Shown one piece after another: positions 8,711 to 18,176 of a stretch of DNA of 64,000 nucleotides. This DNA is from an uncultured Paraprevotella sp. Its GTDB lineage: Bacteria > Bacteroidota > Bacteroidia > Bacteroidales > Bacteroidaceae. Positions within the stretch are counted from its first letter, which is position 1; every line of letters starts with the position of its first letter. A program made the translations under genes and the position numbers. The notes beneath the pieces were generated by a model. That model worked only from the letters and a program-made list of their open reading frames with translations, was not told where the DNA came from and did not search any database. Where the stretch lies: positions 1-64,000 of the forward strand of contig CALULQ010000021.1 in the NCBI GenBank assembly GCA_944321525.1, read 5' to 3'.

Positions 8711-9622
8711 CTATAATCCGTTCCATAATCCCGGATCGCAGTTCCGTTCCACGGCGTTTTCCACGGCATCGGGCAGGTTGCAGAAGAAGTCGATGCCCGT
8801 GAGCGTCTCCAGTTCGTCGATGCTCACGGCCCAGGAACGCAGGTCGGGGCTGCCCCCGTATGATTTGTGCTCCACCCAGAATCCGATGGCCTTGTAAGTG
8901 TTTTGCCCGCCGGCGTATTTCTTGCAGAGCAGGGCGGCAAAGTAGTAGCGGGGCACGGTGATGCCGCTGCGGGTATGCGTCTTGATTTGGTCGTCGCGTA
9001 TCGTGCCGCCCTTCACCACGAAGAGCGTGTCGCGGAATGAACTGTTGCGCCCCCAGTTTTGGATTTGGCCTTCCAGTTTCACCCAGTCGTCTTGGTTGAA
9101 GTTGCTTTGCTGCGGACTCATGTTGGAGAGATAGAAAGTCTGTCCGTTGGCATCCATGGAGCACAGCCTGTCGGCCGATGCGCAGAGGTGGCCGCGGTCG
9201 TACCCGCTGCCGCGGAAATCGGCAAGCTCTGTGCGTTCGCCGGCGGGGATGTCGGGGTCGGGCTGGAAAGGGTCGCCCTCCCAATATTGTCCGTCCCAAT
9301 ACGCTCCGTTCCATTTGTTACGGTTCCAGTGAGTGGTGGCGGTCGTATTGGTGAAGACGAAGGCCACCCATCGGGAGTGCTTCTTGTCGGCGTGCCAGTC
9401 GAGGGCGTAGTTCAGCAGGCGTCCGCCTTGCTCCGTCGTGGCGTAGTGGACGTAGATGTTGCCCGTTTCGTTGTCAATGCGCGGGATTTCCAGATGGCCG
9501 GCTTCGGGAAAGAGGGCGGGGTTGGCGTTTTCGTTGGCTTGTCCGGTGCCGGCGTGTTCCTCGTCGGAGCAGGCGGTGAGCAGGGCAATGCCCAGCAGTG
9601 GGAGGAAATGTTTAATGTTCAT
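8711..9622 (-). CDS. DNA/RNA non-specific endonuclease (NUC family) lipoprotein
   Basis: A 303-residue surface or periplasmic lipoprotein; the lipobox LLTACS puts the lipidated Cys at residue 18. The NUC (beta-beta-alpha metal) nuclease domain spans about 70-295. It carries the catalytic DRGH motif at 142-145, inside GYDRGHLCASADR, and the metal-binding Asn region NMSPQQSNFNQ at 167-177. The family cleaves single- and double-stranded DNA and RNA. It is the last gene of the minus-strand block with the TonB receptor and two accessory lipoproteins, which suggests digestion of nucleic acids at the cell surface for uptake. A GTAGAGACGCGA palindrome lies in the 120-base gap to its upstream neighbour. 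Confidence 0.93.
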   Translation of the reverse strand: MNIKHFLPLLGIALLTACSDEEHAGTGQANENANPALFPEAGHLEIPRIDNETGNIYVHYATTEQGGRLLNYALDWHADKKHSRWVAFVFTNTTATTHWNRNKWNGAYWDGQYWEGDPFQPDPDIPAGERTELADFRGSGYDRGHLCASADRLCSMDANGQTFYLSNMSPQQSNFNQDDWVKLEGQIQNWGRNSSFRDTLFVVKGGTIRDDQIKTHTRSGITVPRYYFAALLCKKYAGGQNTYKAIGFWVEHKSYGGSPDLRSWAVSIDELETLTGIDFFCNLPDAVENAVERNCDPGLWNGL

Positions 9623-9654
9623 TGTCTCGTTACAGTGTTTATTATGGAAAACAA

Positions 9655-9682
9655 GTAGAGACGCGATTCATCGCGTCTCTAC
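9655..9682. repeat. Short intergenic palindrome GTAGAGACGCGA
   Basis: GTAGAGACGCGA at 9655-9666 pairs perfectly with 9671-9682 across the loop TTCA. It lies between two genes of the nuclease block and resembles REP-type palindromes that I recall from other Bacteroidetes genomes. Only one copy is present in the window. Confidence 0.65.
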
Positions 9683-9742
9683 TGTGACATGTTCAGGAAG
9701 GATTTTCATGCTTGCCCTTTCGGGCAGGTGTCCGGTTCCTGA

Positions 9743-11725
9743 TTAGTTCTTTTTGAACAGGCAAGGCATGATGCCCCGTTCGTTGGCATAAGAGCCGAAG
9801 CTGTCGTAGTTCTCGTCGAATTGCATCCACTTGTCCATGGCGGTATTGGTGATGCGGAAACTGCCGTCGGCATTGCCTTCAATCGTATAATATTGCCCGG
9901 ACGTGGGACTTTCCTCCAGATTCCAACTGTCGAACGAGCCCTGCATGATCATGTATCTCCCGCTCTCGTCTTGTATGGTATAGCCGTTGGCAGTGGAGGT
10001 GATGGTGAAGGTCAATCCGGCAGGGTCGATGGTCATCACATTGTTTGTCACCGTGGCATCGTTGACATACAAATAACCGAAAGTCCTGTCGGCAGCGATG
10101 TTTTGGGCTACCTTATACGTGCCGTCCACATTCGCGGCGATGATGTAAGTGCCGTCGCTTATTGTGGTGACTTTGGTGAACGTGTTTTTTTCCACGGGCG
10201 TGCTCTCGCCTGCCAAAGTGTATTCGCTGACGCTCTTCAGGCCATAGGTGCCGAAGTATTTCTCCAGGCTGCCCAGCAAGGTGACTTCCTTGCCCAGGTT
10301 TTCCGGATTTTCCTTCAGGTTGAGGGCGTTGCGCACGTTGCCGCTCGGCAGTTGGATGACGAGGCACTTGGTGTGGTCGGTTTCATTCACGTCGTCGGCA
10401 ATCATCAGGTTGGTGTTGGACACGTTTTCGCCGCTGGCGCCGAAAGTGGCCCCGTCGATGCTCATGCCTTCAACGTAGCCCACGATGTAGCCTTTCACGC
10501 GCACGTTGGCTTGTGGATTGTTGGCGTTGTAGCGGGCAATGGCCTGGGCTACGGTGAGGCTTTCATCCGTGTCGGGCACTTCGGGGGCGGCTTCGGCCTG
10601 CCTTTCCTGCACGAGCAGGTTCTTCAGCTCGTAGGTGCCTGCCTTGGTGGTGCAGACGTACTTGAAGCCTATCTTCACTTTCTTACCTTTATAAGCGTTC
10701 AGGTCGATGTCGCCGGAGTTGACGAAGGTGAAGCCGGTGGGGTAGGTGGGCACGTTGAGCTGCGTCCAGTTCTCTTGGGCCGCATCGGTAATCCACACCG
10801 TCACGTCGGTCTTCACGTCGTTGAAGTAGTTGGCGGCATGGTCGAAGGTAAGGGTGGCCGCGCTGGCACCGGTCAGGTCGATGACGGGCGACACGAGCCA
10901 GCTTTCCGTCGGGATGTCCTGTCCGTTCTCGCCGCCGGTGTACGAAGTGGCCTTGGCGCAGACATACTTGCTGTCGTAGGTCCACACTTCGCCGCCGAGG
11001 CCTTGTGCGGGTTTCACGTTGTCGATGGTGAACGCGCCGAGTCCGCTGTCGAATGTTTCGCTGAAGAGAGTGGCGCCTTCTTCGCCGCCCGGTTCCTCAA
11101 TGGCTTCGCCTGCACCTTCTACGACTTTCAGGTTGCGCACTTCCCACGTGGAGGAGTAAGAGTCGGTACAAGTGTGGCGGAGGGCCACATAGACGGGATT
11201 GATGCCGATGTAGTCGGCGGGGATGCTGATTTTACCGGCGTTGACGAAAGTGAAGTCGGAGTTCGTTCCTTCCGTATTGATGGCCAGCTTTTCCCATGTC
11301 GCCGTTGCCGCATCGCCGTTGTAGTCCTTGCTGATGAGCAGTTCGTGGTTGGCGGCGATGTCGCCCCGTTCGTAGTTGAGGGCATGGTCGAAGGTGATGT
11401 AGGCTCCCGTGGAGCCGGAAAGGTCGATGGCGGGACTGATGAGGTAGGTCACTCCGGCCTGGTTCTCCTTCTGCCCGTCGCCGTCGAAATCCTGGTATCC
11501 GGTGATGCAGGCCGATTGGTAGTCGTGATACCAGTTCAAGGTACCGGACGTGCTTTGGCTGACGAAGTCGCCCAGACTGTTAGTAAAGCTCTCGTCAAGG
11601 TAACTTTCGCTTCCCGTTTCGTCGGTAATGCCCGGTGCTTGGTAAGGAGCCGGAACGTCCTCGCAGTTGGTCAGCAAGAACGCGGAGGCGGACAATATGC
11701 ACAATGTTTTCCAAAACTTCTTCAT
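9743..11725 (-). CDS. Choice-of-anchor J / DUF6359-like multidomain lipoprotein
   Basis: A 660-residue lipoprotein (lipobox LLTNC, Cys21). It has two tandem beta-sandwich modules, about 35-210 and 225-370, each starting SLDESF/FSETFD-like and containing a TYLISPAIDLSG or SWLVSPVIDLTG motif, as in choice-of-anchor J domains. Residues about 385-505 (VAQAIARYN...VRVKGYIVGYVEG) match what I know as DUF6359, an OB-like domain. The C-terminal ~145 residues look like a further beta domain. No catalytic residues are evident. It probably sits on the outer membrane and may bind or present substrate to the adjacent TonB receptor. It lies 23 bases downstream of the DUF5689 gene, consistent with one operon. 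Confidence 0.82.
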   Translation of the reverse strand: MKKFWKTLCILSASAFLLTNCEDVPAPYQAPGITDETGSESYLDESFTNSLGDFVSQSTSGTLNWYHDYQSACITGYQDFDGDGQKENQAGVTYLISPAIDLSGSTGAYITFDHALNYERGDIAANHELLISKDYNGDAATATWEKLAINTEGTNSDFTFVNAGKISIPADYIGINPVYVALRHTCTDSYSSTWEVRNLKVVEGAGEAIEEPGGEEGATLFSETFDSGLGAFTIDNVKPAQGLGGEVWTYDSKYVCAKATSYTGGENGQDIPTESWLVSPVIDLTGASAATLTFDHAANYFNDVKTDVTVWITDAAQENWTQLNVPTYPTGFTFVNSGDIDLNAYKGKKVKIGFKYVCTTKAGTYELKNLLVQERQAEAAPEVPDTDESLTVAQAIARYNANNPQANVRVKGYIVGYVEGMSIDGATFGASGENVSNTNLMIADDVNETDHTKCLVIQLPSGNVRNALNLKENPENLGKEVTLLGSLEKYFGTYGLKSVSEYTLAGESTPVEKNTFTKVTTISDGTYIIAANVDGTYKVAQNIAADRTFGYLYVNDATVTNNVMTIDPAGLTFTITSTANGYTIQDESGRYMIMQGSFDSWNLEESPTSGQYYTIEGNADGSFRITNTAMDKWMQFDENYDSFGSYANERGIMPCLFKKN

Positions 11726-11748
11726 AATATAAGTCTGCTTTTAATGGG

Positions 11749-12582
11749 TTATTGATTGTTCGAATGTAGGATGATGTCCCGTGAGGTGCGGGCTTTCAGC
11801 TGCCAGTCGTTGCGGAAGCGGGTCAGCACGCCGGTGATGTCCACTGGTGCGGTGGGCATCACTTCTGTGGCGAAGTTGGCGTAGGTGCTCACGCGGAAAA
11901 TCAGTGAGGCGTCGCCCACCTGCAGGTTTCGGTTCACTTCATTGCCGCTCAGTATGACGCCTTCCTCGGGGGCGTACATGGCTTCTCCGTCGGCTTCCTT
12001 GAGCGTCACGCCGCTCACCTTCACGAAGAGCGGTGCTTCTTCCATCGGAGTGTTTTCGAGGAAATCATCGTTGATTTCCACGGGTTGCAGTTCGGGATAG
12101 GACAGGTTGGGCGTGCCCACGAAGCGCACATGTTCCTTCCACATCCTTTCCTCCATGCGTCCGATGGAGCCGTTGTAGAGCGAACCGATTTGGGCCAGTT
12201 GCCCGTAGCCGCCCACGTGGAGTCCCGTGCAGTCGAGGACAATCTTCTGGCCCACGGGGCAATAGGCGTAGAGGCCGGTGGAGTTGATGCCCACCACGAT
12301 GGTGCCCGTGGCGTCCCTCACGTAGAGCTGTTTGTAGATGTTGCCCGATTCGTCGTCGGCCACGACCACGCCTTCGATGATGGTCGGTGTTTCCACCAGG
12401 GCGGGCGTGCTGGAGGACTGTATTGCGCTGCGGTAAGTCTCCTTCAGTTGCGCGATGGTGGTGTTGGCCTCTCCCACTGCGGGATTCCCGTAGGTGTAGC
12501 CCGTAGGGTCGTCGTGGTGGTCCATGCATCCGGCGAAGGAGAAGGCCAGGACCGCTGCCAGTAATATGCTTAACTTTTTCAT
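11749..12582 (-). CDS. DUF5689-domain lipoprotein
   Basis: A 277-residue lipoprotein (lipobox FAGC, Cys19). Nearly all of the mature part matches the DUF5689 pattern: an OB-fold-like beta domain with TIIEGVVVADDESGNIYKQLYVRDATGTIVVGI, a GYGQLAQIG turn and a closing DITGVLTRFRNDWQLKARTSRDI. The family function is not known to me; the fold and its usual neighbours (TonB receptors, secreted nucleases or phosphatases) suggest a surface-exposed binding role. It begins 24 bases downstream of the TonB receptor gene and is followed closely by the choice-of-anchor lipoprotein, so the three are probably co-expressed. Confidence 0.85.
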   Translation of the reverse strand: MKKLSILLAAVLAFSFAGCMDHHDDPTGYTYGNPAVGEANTTIAQLKETYRSAIQSSSTPALVETPTIIEGVVVADDESGNIYKQLYVRDATGTIVVGINSTGLYAYCPVGQKIVLDCTGLHVGGYGQLAQIGSLYNGSIGRMEERMWKEHVRFVGTPNLSYPELQPVEINDDFLENTPMEEAPLFVKVSGVTLKEADGEAMYAPEEGVILSGNEVNRNLQVGDASLIFRVSTYANFATEVMPTAPVDITGVLTRFRNDWQLKARTSRDIILHSNNQ

Positions 12583-12606
12583 GTCGTTACGTTTTGGGTT
12601 GAATGA

Positions 12607-15153
12607 TTAGAAACGGAAGTTGATGTTGAAGAATCCATTGATGCCTTGCGCGTAGTAATATTTGGAATTCCTCGAGAAGCGATACACCCTCACGTCGCCG
12701 TCAGGATAGTTGTCGTCCCGGTTCTGTTCGTATCCGCCGGTCTTCATGTTCGTGTTGTTGAGCACGTTGTTCACCGTCAGGTTGATACTCATGGAGCGTC
12801 CCTTGGCCAGGCGGATGTACTTGCCGATGGAGAGGTCGAGCATCCAGCCTCCCTTGAAGCGTTCCTGCTCGGGGATGTTGATGACTTCCTCGCCGTTTTC
12901 TCCGATGGAGACGTTGCCGTTCTGTTTGAGGATTCCGTAGAGCCGGCGATAGGTGGAGAAGTCGATGTAGCCGCGGTGATAGTAGTTCCCGTTGACGTTG
13001 AAGAACCAGCCGTCCACACTGTAGTCCAGCCCGATGCTGTAGGCCGAGAGCGGCGTGCCGCTTTCCTTCATGCCGTCGATGCACACGATGTCGCTGTTCG
13101 TCTCGCTTTCGTTCTCATACGTCAGGTTGGCCTGCGGGTTGTTGATATATTCCGCGTTGCTGATGGTACCGATGGCATTGAAGGTCAGGTTGGAGATGAT
13201 CTTCACGCTCAGTGCGGCCTCCACGCCCATGTGCTGCTTTTCCACGCCCGTCATGGAGAGGTAGGTGTAGCGCGACTGCTGGTCGTTGTAGAACTGGTCC
13301 AGTTCGGTCACGTTGTTGAAGCGGGTGTAGTAGCCGCTCAGTTTCACGCCCACGATGGGCCCGTTGTAGGCATAGCTGGCTTCCGTGCTGATGACCTCCT
13401 CGCGGGTGAGGTTCGAGGCGAAGTCGTTTTTCAGTCGCGGGGCGACGAAGGCGTTGTAGGCCAGCGGCGCGTTCTGCTCATAGCCCACTCCCAGGTTGAA
13501 GACGTGCTTGCCGCCGATGCGGAAGGTGGCACCGGCCTTTGCGCCGTGTTCCAGGAACTTGGCCACGCCGCTGCTGCCCTTGGAGTTGTTGGCGGCGCGC
13601 CCGTTGCGCATCAGGCCTTCGCGCTCCATGGTGGTCCCGCCGAAGCGTCCGGCGAAGAACAGGCTGTAGTAGTCCTTGTCGTATTGGTAGTTGGCCCAGG
13701 CGTGCGCCTTGTTGACAAAGATGTTATAATCGTATCCGAACTTGTCGCCTTCGCCGATGACGCGATTGGGATGGTCCAGGTCGTTCTGTATCATGGATGA
13801 GTTATACCCGTAGTCGCGGACGGAAAACTTGTCGATGTCGGTGAAGCGGTCGGCGCCCAACAAGTCCTTCATCGTCTTGTAGTGCATGCCTTTCGTGGTG
13901 TTCAGGGCAAGCCCCGCCGTGATGCGGCCATACTCTTTCATGTCGCGTTTCAGGGTGGAGGCGAGGTTGAACGCCATTTGGTCGTTGTGCCGCTTCTCCA
14001 CGTAGTAGAGCGCTTCTCCGCCCAATGCTTTCTGTTGCGCGTTGGCGAAATACATGGCGTCCCAGTCTATCTGCCGGTGGGCCTTGGAGCTGGTCCAGTA
14101 GCGGTAGGCGTCGTTCCACGTGGCGATTTCCTCTTCGGTGTATTCGTCTTCGGTCCACACGTCCACCTGTCCGCTGGGCAACTTCTTGTAGTAGTCCGGC
14201 CGCGGGTCGGCTGCATTCCCGCTCCAGCCCAACGCACTGTTGGCGTACATGCTGTACTTGCCGGAGAAGGAGGTGGAAAGGCTTGTGCGGTCGTCGATGT
14301 CGAAGTCCCAGGTGAGTATGGCCGTGGGCTCAAAGGAATTCACCACGCGCGCGTTCCGCTTCTTTCCGTTCTGGTATCCCCAGTTCGGGTTATAGTAGTG
14401 GTCGTTGGCCAGCCAGTAGGCTTCTTCGGTGGACGAGCCTTGCTGTGCGCGCTCCGTGGGCGAGCCCCAGGTGGTGAAGCTCAGGCTGTGGCGGTCGTTG
14501 AAGCGTTTTTCGAAGCCGAAGAGGTAGCTGAAGGAATTGTAGAAGGTGCCTTCCACGAAGCCCTCGTTGGCCCAGCGGTAGCCGACCGAACCGGTGAAGG
14601 CCCATCCGTTGCTCATCATGCCGGTGGAATAGGTGTACATTCCGCGCGCACGATAGTTGCGGTTGGTGCCGGAGAGGGTTATCTTGTGCCCTGCGGCATA
14701 TTGTCCGGCGCGCAGGTTGATGTCGTCGGCTCCTCCCACGGGCGTGTATCCGAAGTTGTTCATCAGGAAAAAGGGCGACCCTTCGCGGTTGCGCGTCACG
14801 TCATTCAGTCCTCCGATGGAGCTGTAGCTGAATACGCCCCGTTCGACGTCGTTGAATTGCACGCCGTTGATGAACATGCCGTTGCTCGTGTTGCGGTAGG
14901 CCCTGAGGCGGAAGCGCATGGGCGAGAACAGGTAGCCCACTTCGGAGAGGTATAAGTCGCTGCCGATGCCCGTGATGGCGGCCACGGTTTGCCCTGCGTC
15001 GTCGTCGTCTCCCAGTTGCGATTCCGTGAACGAGAAGTCGGCATTCTCGTTGAGCGACCGTTGCTGGAACACGGCCAAGGTGTCCGCCTGTTGCGCGTGG
15101 AGCAGGGCGGAGGCAAAGAACGCCGACAGAATCATTGTTGTCTTTTTACCCAT
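12607..15153 (-). CDS. TonB-dependent outer-membrane receptor, no SusD partner
   Basis: An 848-residue outer-membrane protein with signal peptide MGKKTTMILSAFFASALLHAQ. A plug-like region (about 45-170) contains FRLRAYRNTSNGMFINGVQFNDVERG. A long beta-barrel follows and ends in an aromatic terminal strand (GINGFFNINFRF) expected for BAM recognition. The CarboxypepD-like N-terminal domain of SusC proteins is absent, and no SusD-like gene is adjacent. It presumably imports a ligand using TonB/ExbBD energy. The neighbours are secreted nucleases and beta-sandwich lipoproteins, so nucleotides, oligonucleotides or released phosphate are plausible ligands (inference). I chose ATG 15153 because the signal peptide begins there; the open frame extends further upstream through the promoter region. 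Confidence 0.9.
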   Translation of the reverse strand: MGKKTTMILSAFFASALLHAQQADTLAVFQQRSLNENADFSFTESQLGDDDDAGQTVAAITGIGSDLYLSEVGYLFSPMRFRLRAYRNTSNGMFINGVQFNDVERGVFSYSSIGGLNDVTRNREGSPFFLMNNFGYTPVGGADDINLRAGQYAAGHKITLSGTNRNYRARGMYTYSTGMMSNGWAFTGSVGYRWANEGFVEGTFYNSFSYLFGFEKRFNDRHSLSFTTWGSPTERAQQGSSTEEAYWLANDHYYNPNWGYQNGKKRNARVVNSFEPTAILTWDFDIDDRTSLSTSFSGKYSMYANSALGWSGNAADPRPDYYKKLPSGQVDVWTEDEYTEEEIATWNDAYRYWTSSKAHRQIDWDAMYFANAQQKALGGEALYYVEKRHNDQMAFNLASTLKRDMKEYGRITAGLALNTTKGMHYKTMKDLLGADRFTDIDKFSVRDYGYNSSMIQNDLDHPNRVIGEGDKFGYDYNIFVNKAHAWANYQYDKDYYSLFFAGRFGGTTMEREGLMRNGRAANNSKGSSGVAKFLEHGAKAGATFRIGGKHVFNLGVGYEQNAPLAYNAFVAPRLKNDFASNLTREEVISTEASYAYNGPIVGVKLSGYYTRFNNVTELDQFYNDQQSRYTYLSMTGVEKQHMGVEAALSVKIISNLTFNAIGTISNAEYINNPQANLTYENESETNSDIVCIDGMKESGTPLSAYSIGLDYSVDGWFFNVNGNYYHRGYIDFSTYRRLYGILKQNGNVSIGENGEEVINIPEQERFKGGWMLDLSIGKYIRLAKGRSMSINLTVNNVLNNTNMKTGGYEQNRDDNYPDGDVRVYRFSRNSKYYYAQGINGFFNINFRF

Positions 15154-15302
15154 GTTTCGTAAGTTTATTAATATTGTTGTTACAAAGGAACGCATTTTTT
15201 TTAGATTATGAGCGACCGGGGCTAACTTTTTGGCTGTTTTTCTTGGCGAGGTGCCCGAAAAAGGCCATATTTGTAACAACGAATTAACAAAACGACAGAA
15301 AA

Positions 15303-16349
15303 ATGAAACGAATGCTTGTGTTGGTGGGCTTGTTCGCGGGGATGCTCGCGGCCGTGTGCGCCCAAGAGAGACGGTTTGGCCTCTATGCGGTCGGATTTTA
15401 TAACCAGGAAAACCTTTTTGACACGATTCACGACGAGGGGAAGAACGACTACGAATACCTGCCCGGGGGGACGATGAAGTGGGGCGGGATGAAGTATTTC
15501 GCCAAGTTGAAGAACATGGCCAAGGTGCTTTCCGAGATGGGCACGGACAGGTTGCCGCAGGTGGGGGCTGCCGTCATCGGCGTGTCCGAGGTGGAGAACA
15601 GCCGCGTGCTGGCCGACCTGGTCGCCCAGCCGCCCTTGAAGGCCCGGGGGATGGAGTTCGTGCACATCGAGGGGCCGGACGTGCGGGGAATCGACTGCGC
15701 CCTGCTCTATAACCCGCGCTTCTTCACGCCCGAGAAATCTTTTTTGCAGCCCTACGTCTATGAGGAGAAGGACAGCGCGCAGCGCACGCGAGGCTTCCTC
15801 ACCGTGCAGGGCAAGCTGGCGGGCGACGACGTGACTTTCATCGTCTGCCATTGGCCCAGCCGCGCCGCCGTGTCGCACTACCGAGAGCGCGCCGGCAGGC
15901 AGGTGCGTGCATTGACGGACAGCATCCGCAAGGCGAGCCCGGAAATGAAAATCGTGGTCATGGGCGACATGAACGACGACCCCTTCAATCCCAGCATGGC
16001 GAAGGAACTGGGCGCAAAGCGGAACGTGAAGGACGTGGCCCGAGGCGACTTCTACAACCCGTGGTGGAACGTGCTGGCCAAGGAAGGGCGCGGCACGCTG
16101 ATGTATGACGGGAAGTGGAACCTGTTCGACCAAATCGTGATGTCGGACAACCTGCTCGACGCCGACGGGCGGAAAGACTATTCTTCGCTGACCTTCTTCA
16201 AGAACGAGATCTTCTCGCGGAACTACCTGTTCCAGACGGAAGGCCGCTACAAGGGAAACACCAAGCGGACGCACGCGAGCGGCACGTGGCTCAACGGCTA
16301 CAGCGACCATTTGCCCGTGGTGGTCTATTTGGTGAAAGAGTTGAAATGA
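15303..16349 (+). CDS. Secreted endonuclease/exonuclease/phosphatase (EEP) family protein
   Basis: A 348-residue exported protein with signal peptide MKRMLVLVGLFAGMLAAVCAQ. It has the EEP catalytic pattern in order: YNQENLFD near the start, VIGVSEVEN with the metal-binding Glu, FIVCHWPSR, VVMGDMNDDP (Asp and Asn of the active site), and the terminal GYSDHLPVVV with the Asp-His pair. The family cleaves phosphodiesters in DNA, RNA or phospholipids. It is transcribed divergently from the TonB receptor block, 149 bases away. I infer that it works with endonuclease I and the NUC enzyme to degrade extracellular nucleic acids. Confidence 0.9.
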   Translation: MKRMLVLVGLFAGMLAAVCAQERRFGLYAVGFYNQENLFDTIHDEGKNDYEYLPGGTMKWGGMKYFAKLKNMAKVLSEMGTDRLPQVGAAVIGVSEVENSRVLADLVAQPPLKARGMEFVHIEGPDVRGIDCALLYNPRFFTPEKSFLQPYVYEEKDSAQRTRGFLTVQGKLAGDDVTFIVCHWPSRAAVSHYRERAGRQVRALTDSIRKASPEMKIVVMGDMNDDPFNPSMAKELGAKRNVKDVARGDFYNPWWNVLAKEGRGTLMYDGKWNLFDQIVMSDNLLDADGRKDYSSLTFFKNEIFSRNYLFQTEGRYKGNTKRTHASGTWLNGYSDHLPVVVYLVKELK

Positions 16350-16402
16350 TTTTTTTTATTTAAAAGATAGGGCGTGCCGGCGCGAGATTGGAGAAATTTG
16401 CG

Positions 16403-16410
16403 TATCTTTG
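16403..16410 (+). promoter_or_regulatory. -7 box of the aldolase gene
   Basis: TATCTTTG matches TAnnTTTG and lies 51 bases before the ATG at 16462, leaving an AT-rich leader. No TTTG is seen at the -33 distance. Confidence 0.65.
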
Positions 16411-16461
16411 CCCTACACAATAATGTGGATACAATAGTTCTTTTTAATTAATTATACAGTT

Positions 16462-17460
16462 ATGGTAAATTACAAAGAGTTAGGCTTGGTGAACACCCGC
16501 GAGATGTTCAAGAAAGCCATCAATGGCGGTTATGCCATCCCTGCATTCAATTTCAACAACATGGAGCAGATGCAGGCCATCATCCAAGCAGCAGTGGAGA
16601 CCAAGTCTCCGGTGATTCTTCAAGTATCGAAGGGCGCCCGTAACTATGCCAACGCCACTTTGTTGCGCTACATGGCCCAGGGCGCTGTGGAATATGCCAA
16701 GGAATTGGGTTGCCCCAATCCCCAGATTGTGTTGCACCTCGACCATGGCGACAGCTTCGAGCTCTGCAAGGACTGCGTAGACATGGGCTTCTCTTCTGTC
16801 ATGATCGACGGTTCTCACCTGCCTTATGACGAGAACGTGGCTTTGACGAAGAAGGTGGTAGACTATGCACACCAGTATGATGTGACCGTGGAAGGCGAGC
16901 TCGGCGTTTTGGCCGGCGTGGAAGACGAAGTCGTGGCTGAGCACCACACTTACACCCGTCCGGAAGAAGTCGTTGACTTCGTGACCAAGACCGGTTGCGA
17001 CTCGTTGGCCATCTCCATCGGTACTTCCCACGGCGCTTACAAGTTCAAGCCCGAGCAGTGCCACGTGGACCCGGCTACCGGCCGCTTGGTTCCTCCTCCT
17101 TTGGCATTCGACGTGCTGGACGGCGTGATGAAGGAGCTCCCGGGCTTCCCCATCGTGCTCCACGGCTCTTCTTCGGTGCCCCAGGAAGAAGTGGACACCA
17201 TCAACCAATACGGCGGCAAGCTGGAAGCAGCCATCGGTATTCCCGAGGACGAACTGCGCAAGGCTGCCAAGAGCGCCGTTTGCAAGATTAACATCGACTC
17301 CGACTCTCGTTTGGCCATGACGGCTGCCATCCGCAAGGTGTTGGCCGAGAAGCCGGCTGAGTTCGACCCGCGCAAGTATCTGGGTCCGGCCCGCGACAAC
17401 ATGAAGAAGCTCTACGAGCACAAGATTGTCAACGTGCTGGGTTCTAACGACAAGTTGTAA
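16462..17460 (+). CDS. fba: Class II fructose-bisphosphate aldolase
   Basis: A 332-residue zinc-dependent glycolytic enzyme that cleaves fructose-1,6-bisphosphate to dihydroxyacetone phosphate and glyceraldehyde-3-phosphate, or runs the reverse in gluconeogenesis. Family marks are AIPAFNFNNMEQMQAI near the N-terminus, the metal and catalytic region VLHLDHGD, VEGELG, the GTSHGAYKF phosphate loop and LHGSSSVPQEEV. Length matches the class IIB-type enzyme of Bacteroidetes. Codons are strongly biased to preferred ones (for example GGC, AAG), as in highly expressed genes. A TATCTTTG box lies upstream and a strong terminator directly downstream, so the gene is monocistronic. Confidence 0.96.
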   Translation: MVNYKELGLVNTREMFKKAINGGYAIPAFNFNNMEQMQAIIQAAVETKSPVILQVSKGARNYANATLLRYMAQGAVEYAKELGCPNPQIVLHLDHGDSFELCKDCVDMGFSSVMIDGSHLPYDENVALTKKVVDYAHQYDVTVEGELGVLAGVEDEVVAEHHTYTRPEEVVDFVTKTGCDSLAISIGTSHGAYKFKPEQCHVDPATGRLVPPPLAFDVLDGVMKELPGFPIVLHGSSSVPQEEVDTINQYGGKLEAAIGIPEDELRKAAKSAVCKINIDSDSRLAMTAAIRKVLAEKPAEFDPRKYLGPARDNMKKLYEHKIVNVLGSNDKL

Positions 17461-17491
17461 TTTCACATTACAAGAAGGAATAACCGACAAG

Positions 17492-17523
17492 GGGGCGTGC
17501 CAATGAGGCACGCTCCTTTTTTT
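17492..17523 (+). terminator. Terminator of fba
   Basis: GGGGCGTGCC (17492-17501) pairs with GGCACGCTCC (17507-17516), one G-U pair, followed by seven T. Confidence 0.85.
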
Positions 17524-17699
17524 CGCTCTGCCGCGTCTCCTTTCTTTCTCCGCCTGTCGGGCACTTTCGTCCTGTCTATGCTGCCATTTCCGCTTTTCCT
17601 TTCTTCCGCTTTTTCTCATACCTCCTTGTTCCCGTATTCTGCCGCATGGTGCGGAACCGGATGCGTTGAGCCTGATTCTGCCTTCAGGAGCATCGCACA

Positions 17700-17761
17700 G
17701 TGCCTTGCGGCAAGTATTCGAGTACTTTCCGCAGAGTACTCAAGTACTTTCCGCAAAGTAC
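17700..17761. repeat. Degenerate, extended palindrome, copy D
   Basis: The region contains TTGCGGCAAGTATTCGAGTA, then CTTTCCGCAGAGTACT, then a second AAGTACTTTCCGCAAAGTAC half. It is a diverged copy of the 40-bp palindrome with one arm duplicated. Confidence 0.7.
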
Positions 17762-18176
17762 AACCCGGATGTCCGCCGAGCGATGTCCTGCTTTCCGGTG
17801 GGCGGCAATCCTCCAAGCGCCTTTCTTTCCATTTCTTTTTGCAGGAAGTGTCTTGATTTATGGTGTCTTGACAAGGGCATGGCTTGAGCCGTTCCCATAT
17901 CCGTCGCGAGAATAAGGGCTGTGCGTTCGACGAAGGACCGTGGCAGGTCTGGCGCGAAAAGCGGCTTGATTCGCATCTGGGAACGGTTTTTGGGGGAATG
18001 AAAAATGTTTATAACGTAAGGCTGTGTTCTTGGGACGGGAAATGGATGAAGACGAACGACGAAAGCCCTTGCTGTATGTGGAGAGAGGGGAGAGGGGCAG
18101 ATGGTTGTTTGTGGGAACGTGTGGAGCTTGTGGGGAATGTGGCGAAGCGTAAATGGCGTTGGGAACTTTGCGGTAC

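Noticed and set aside
9821..11755. 644-codon plus-strand open frame opposite the choice-of-anchor lipoprotein
   Set aside because: It is the antisense shadow of a real gene with signal peptide and known domains; its own translation is low-complexity Val/Gly/His-rich without family resemblance.
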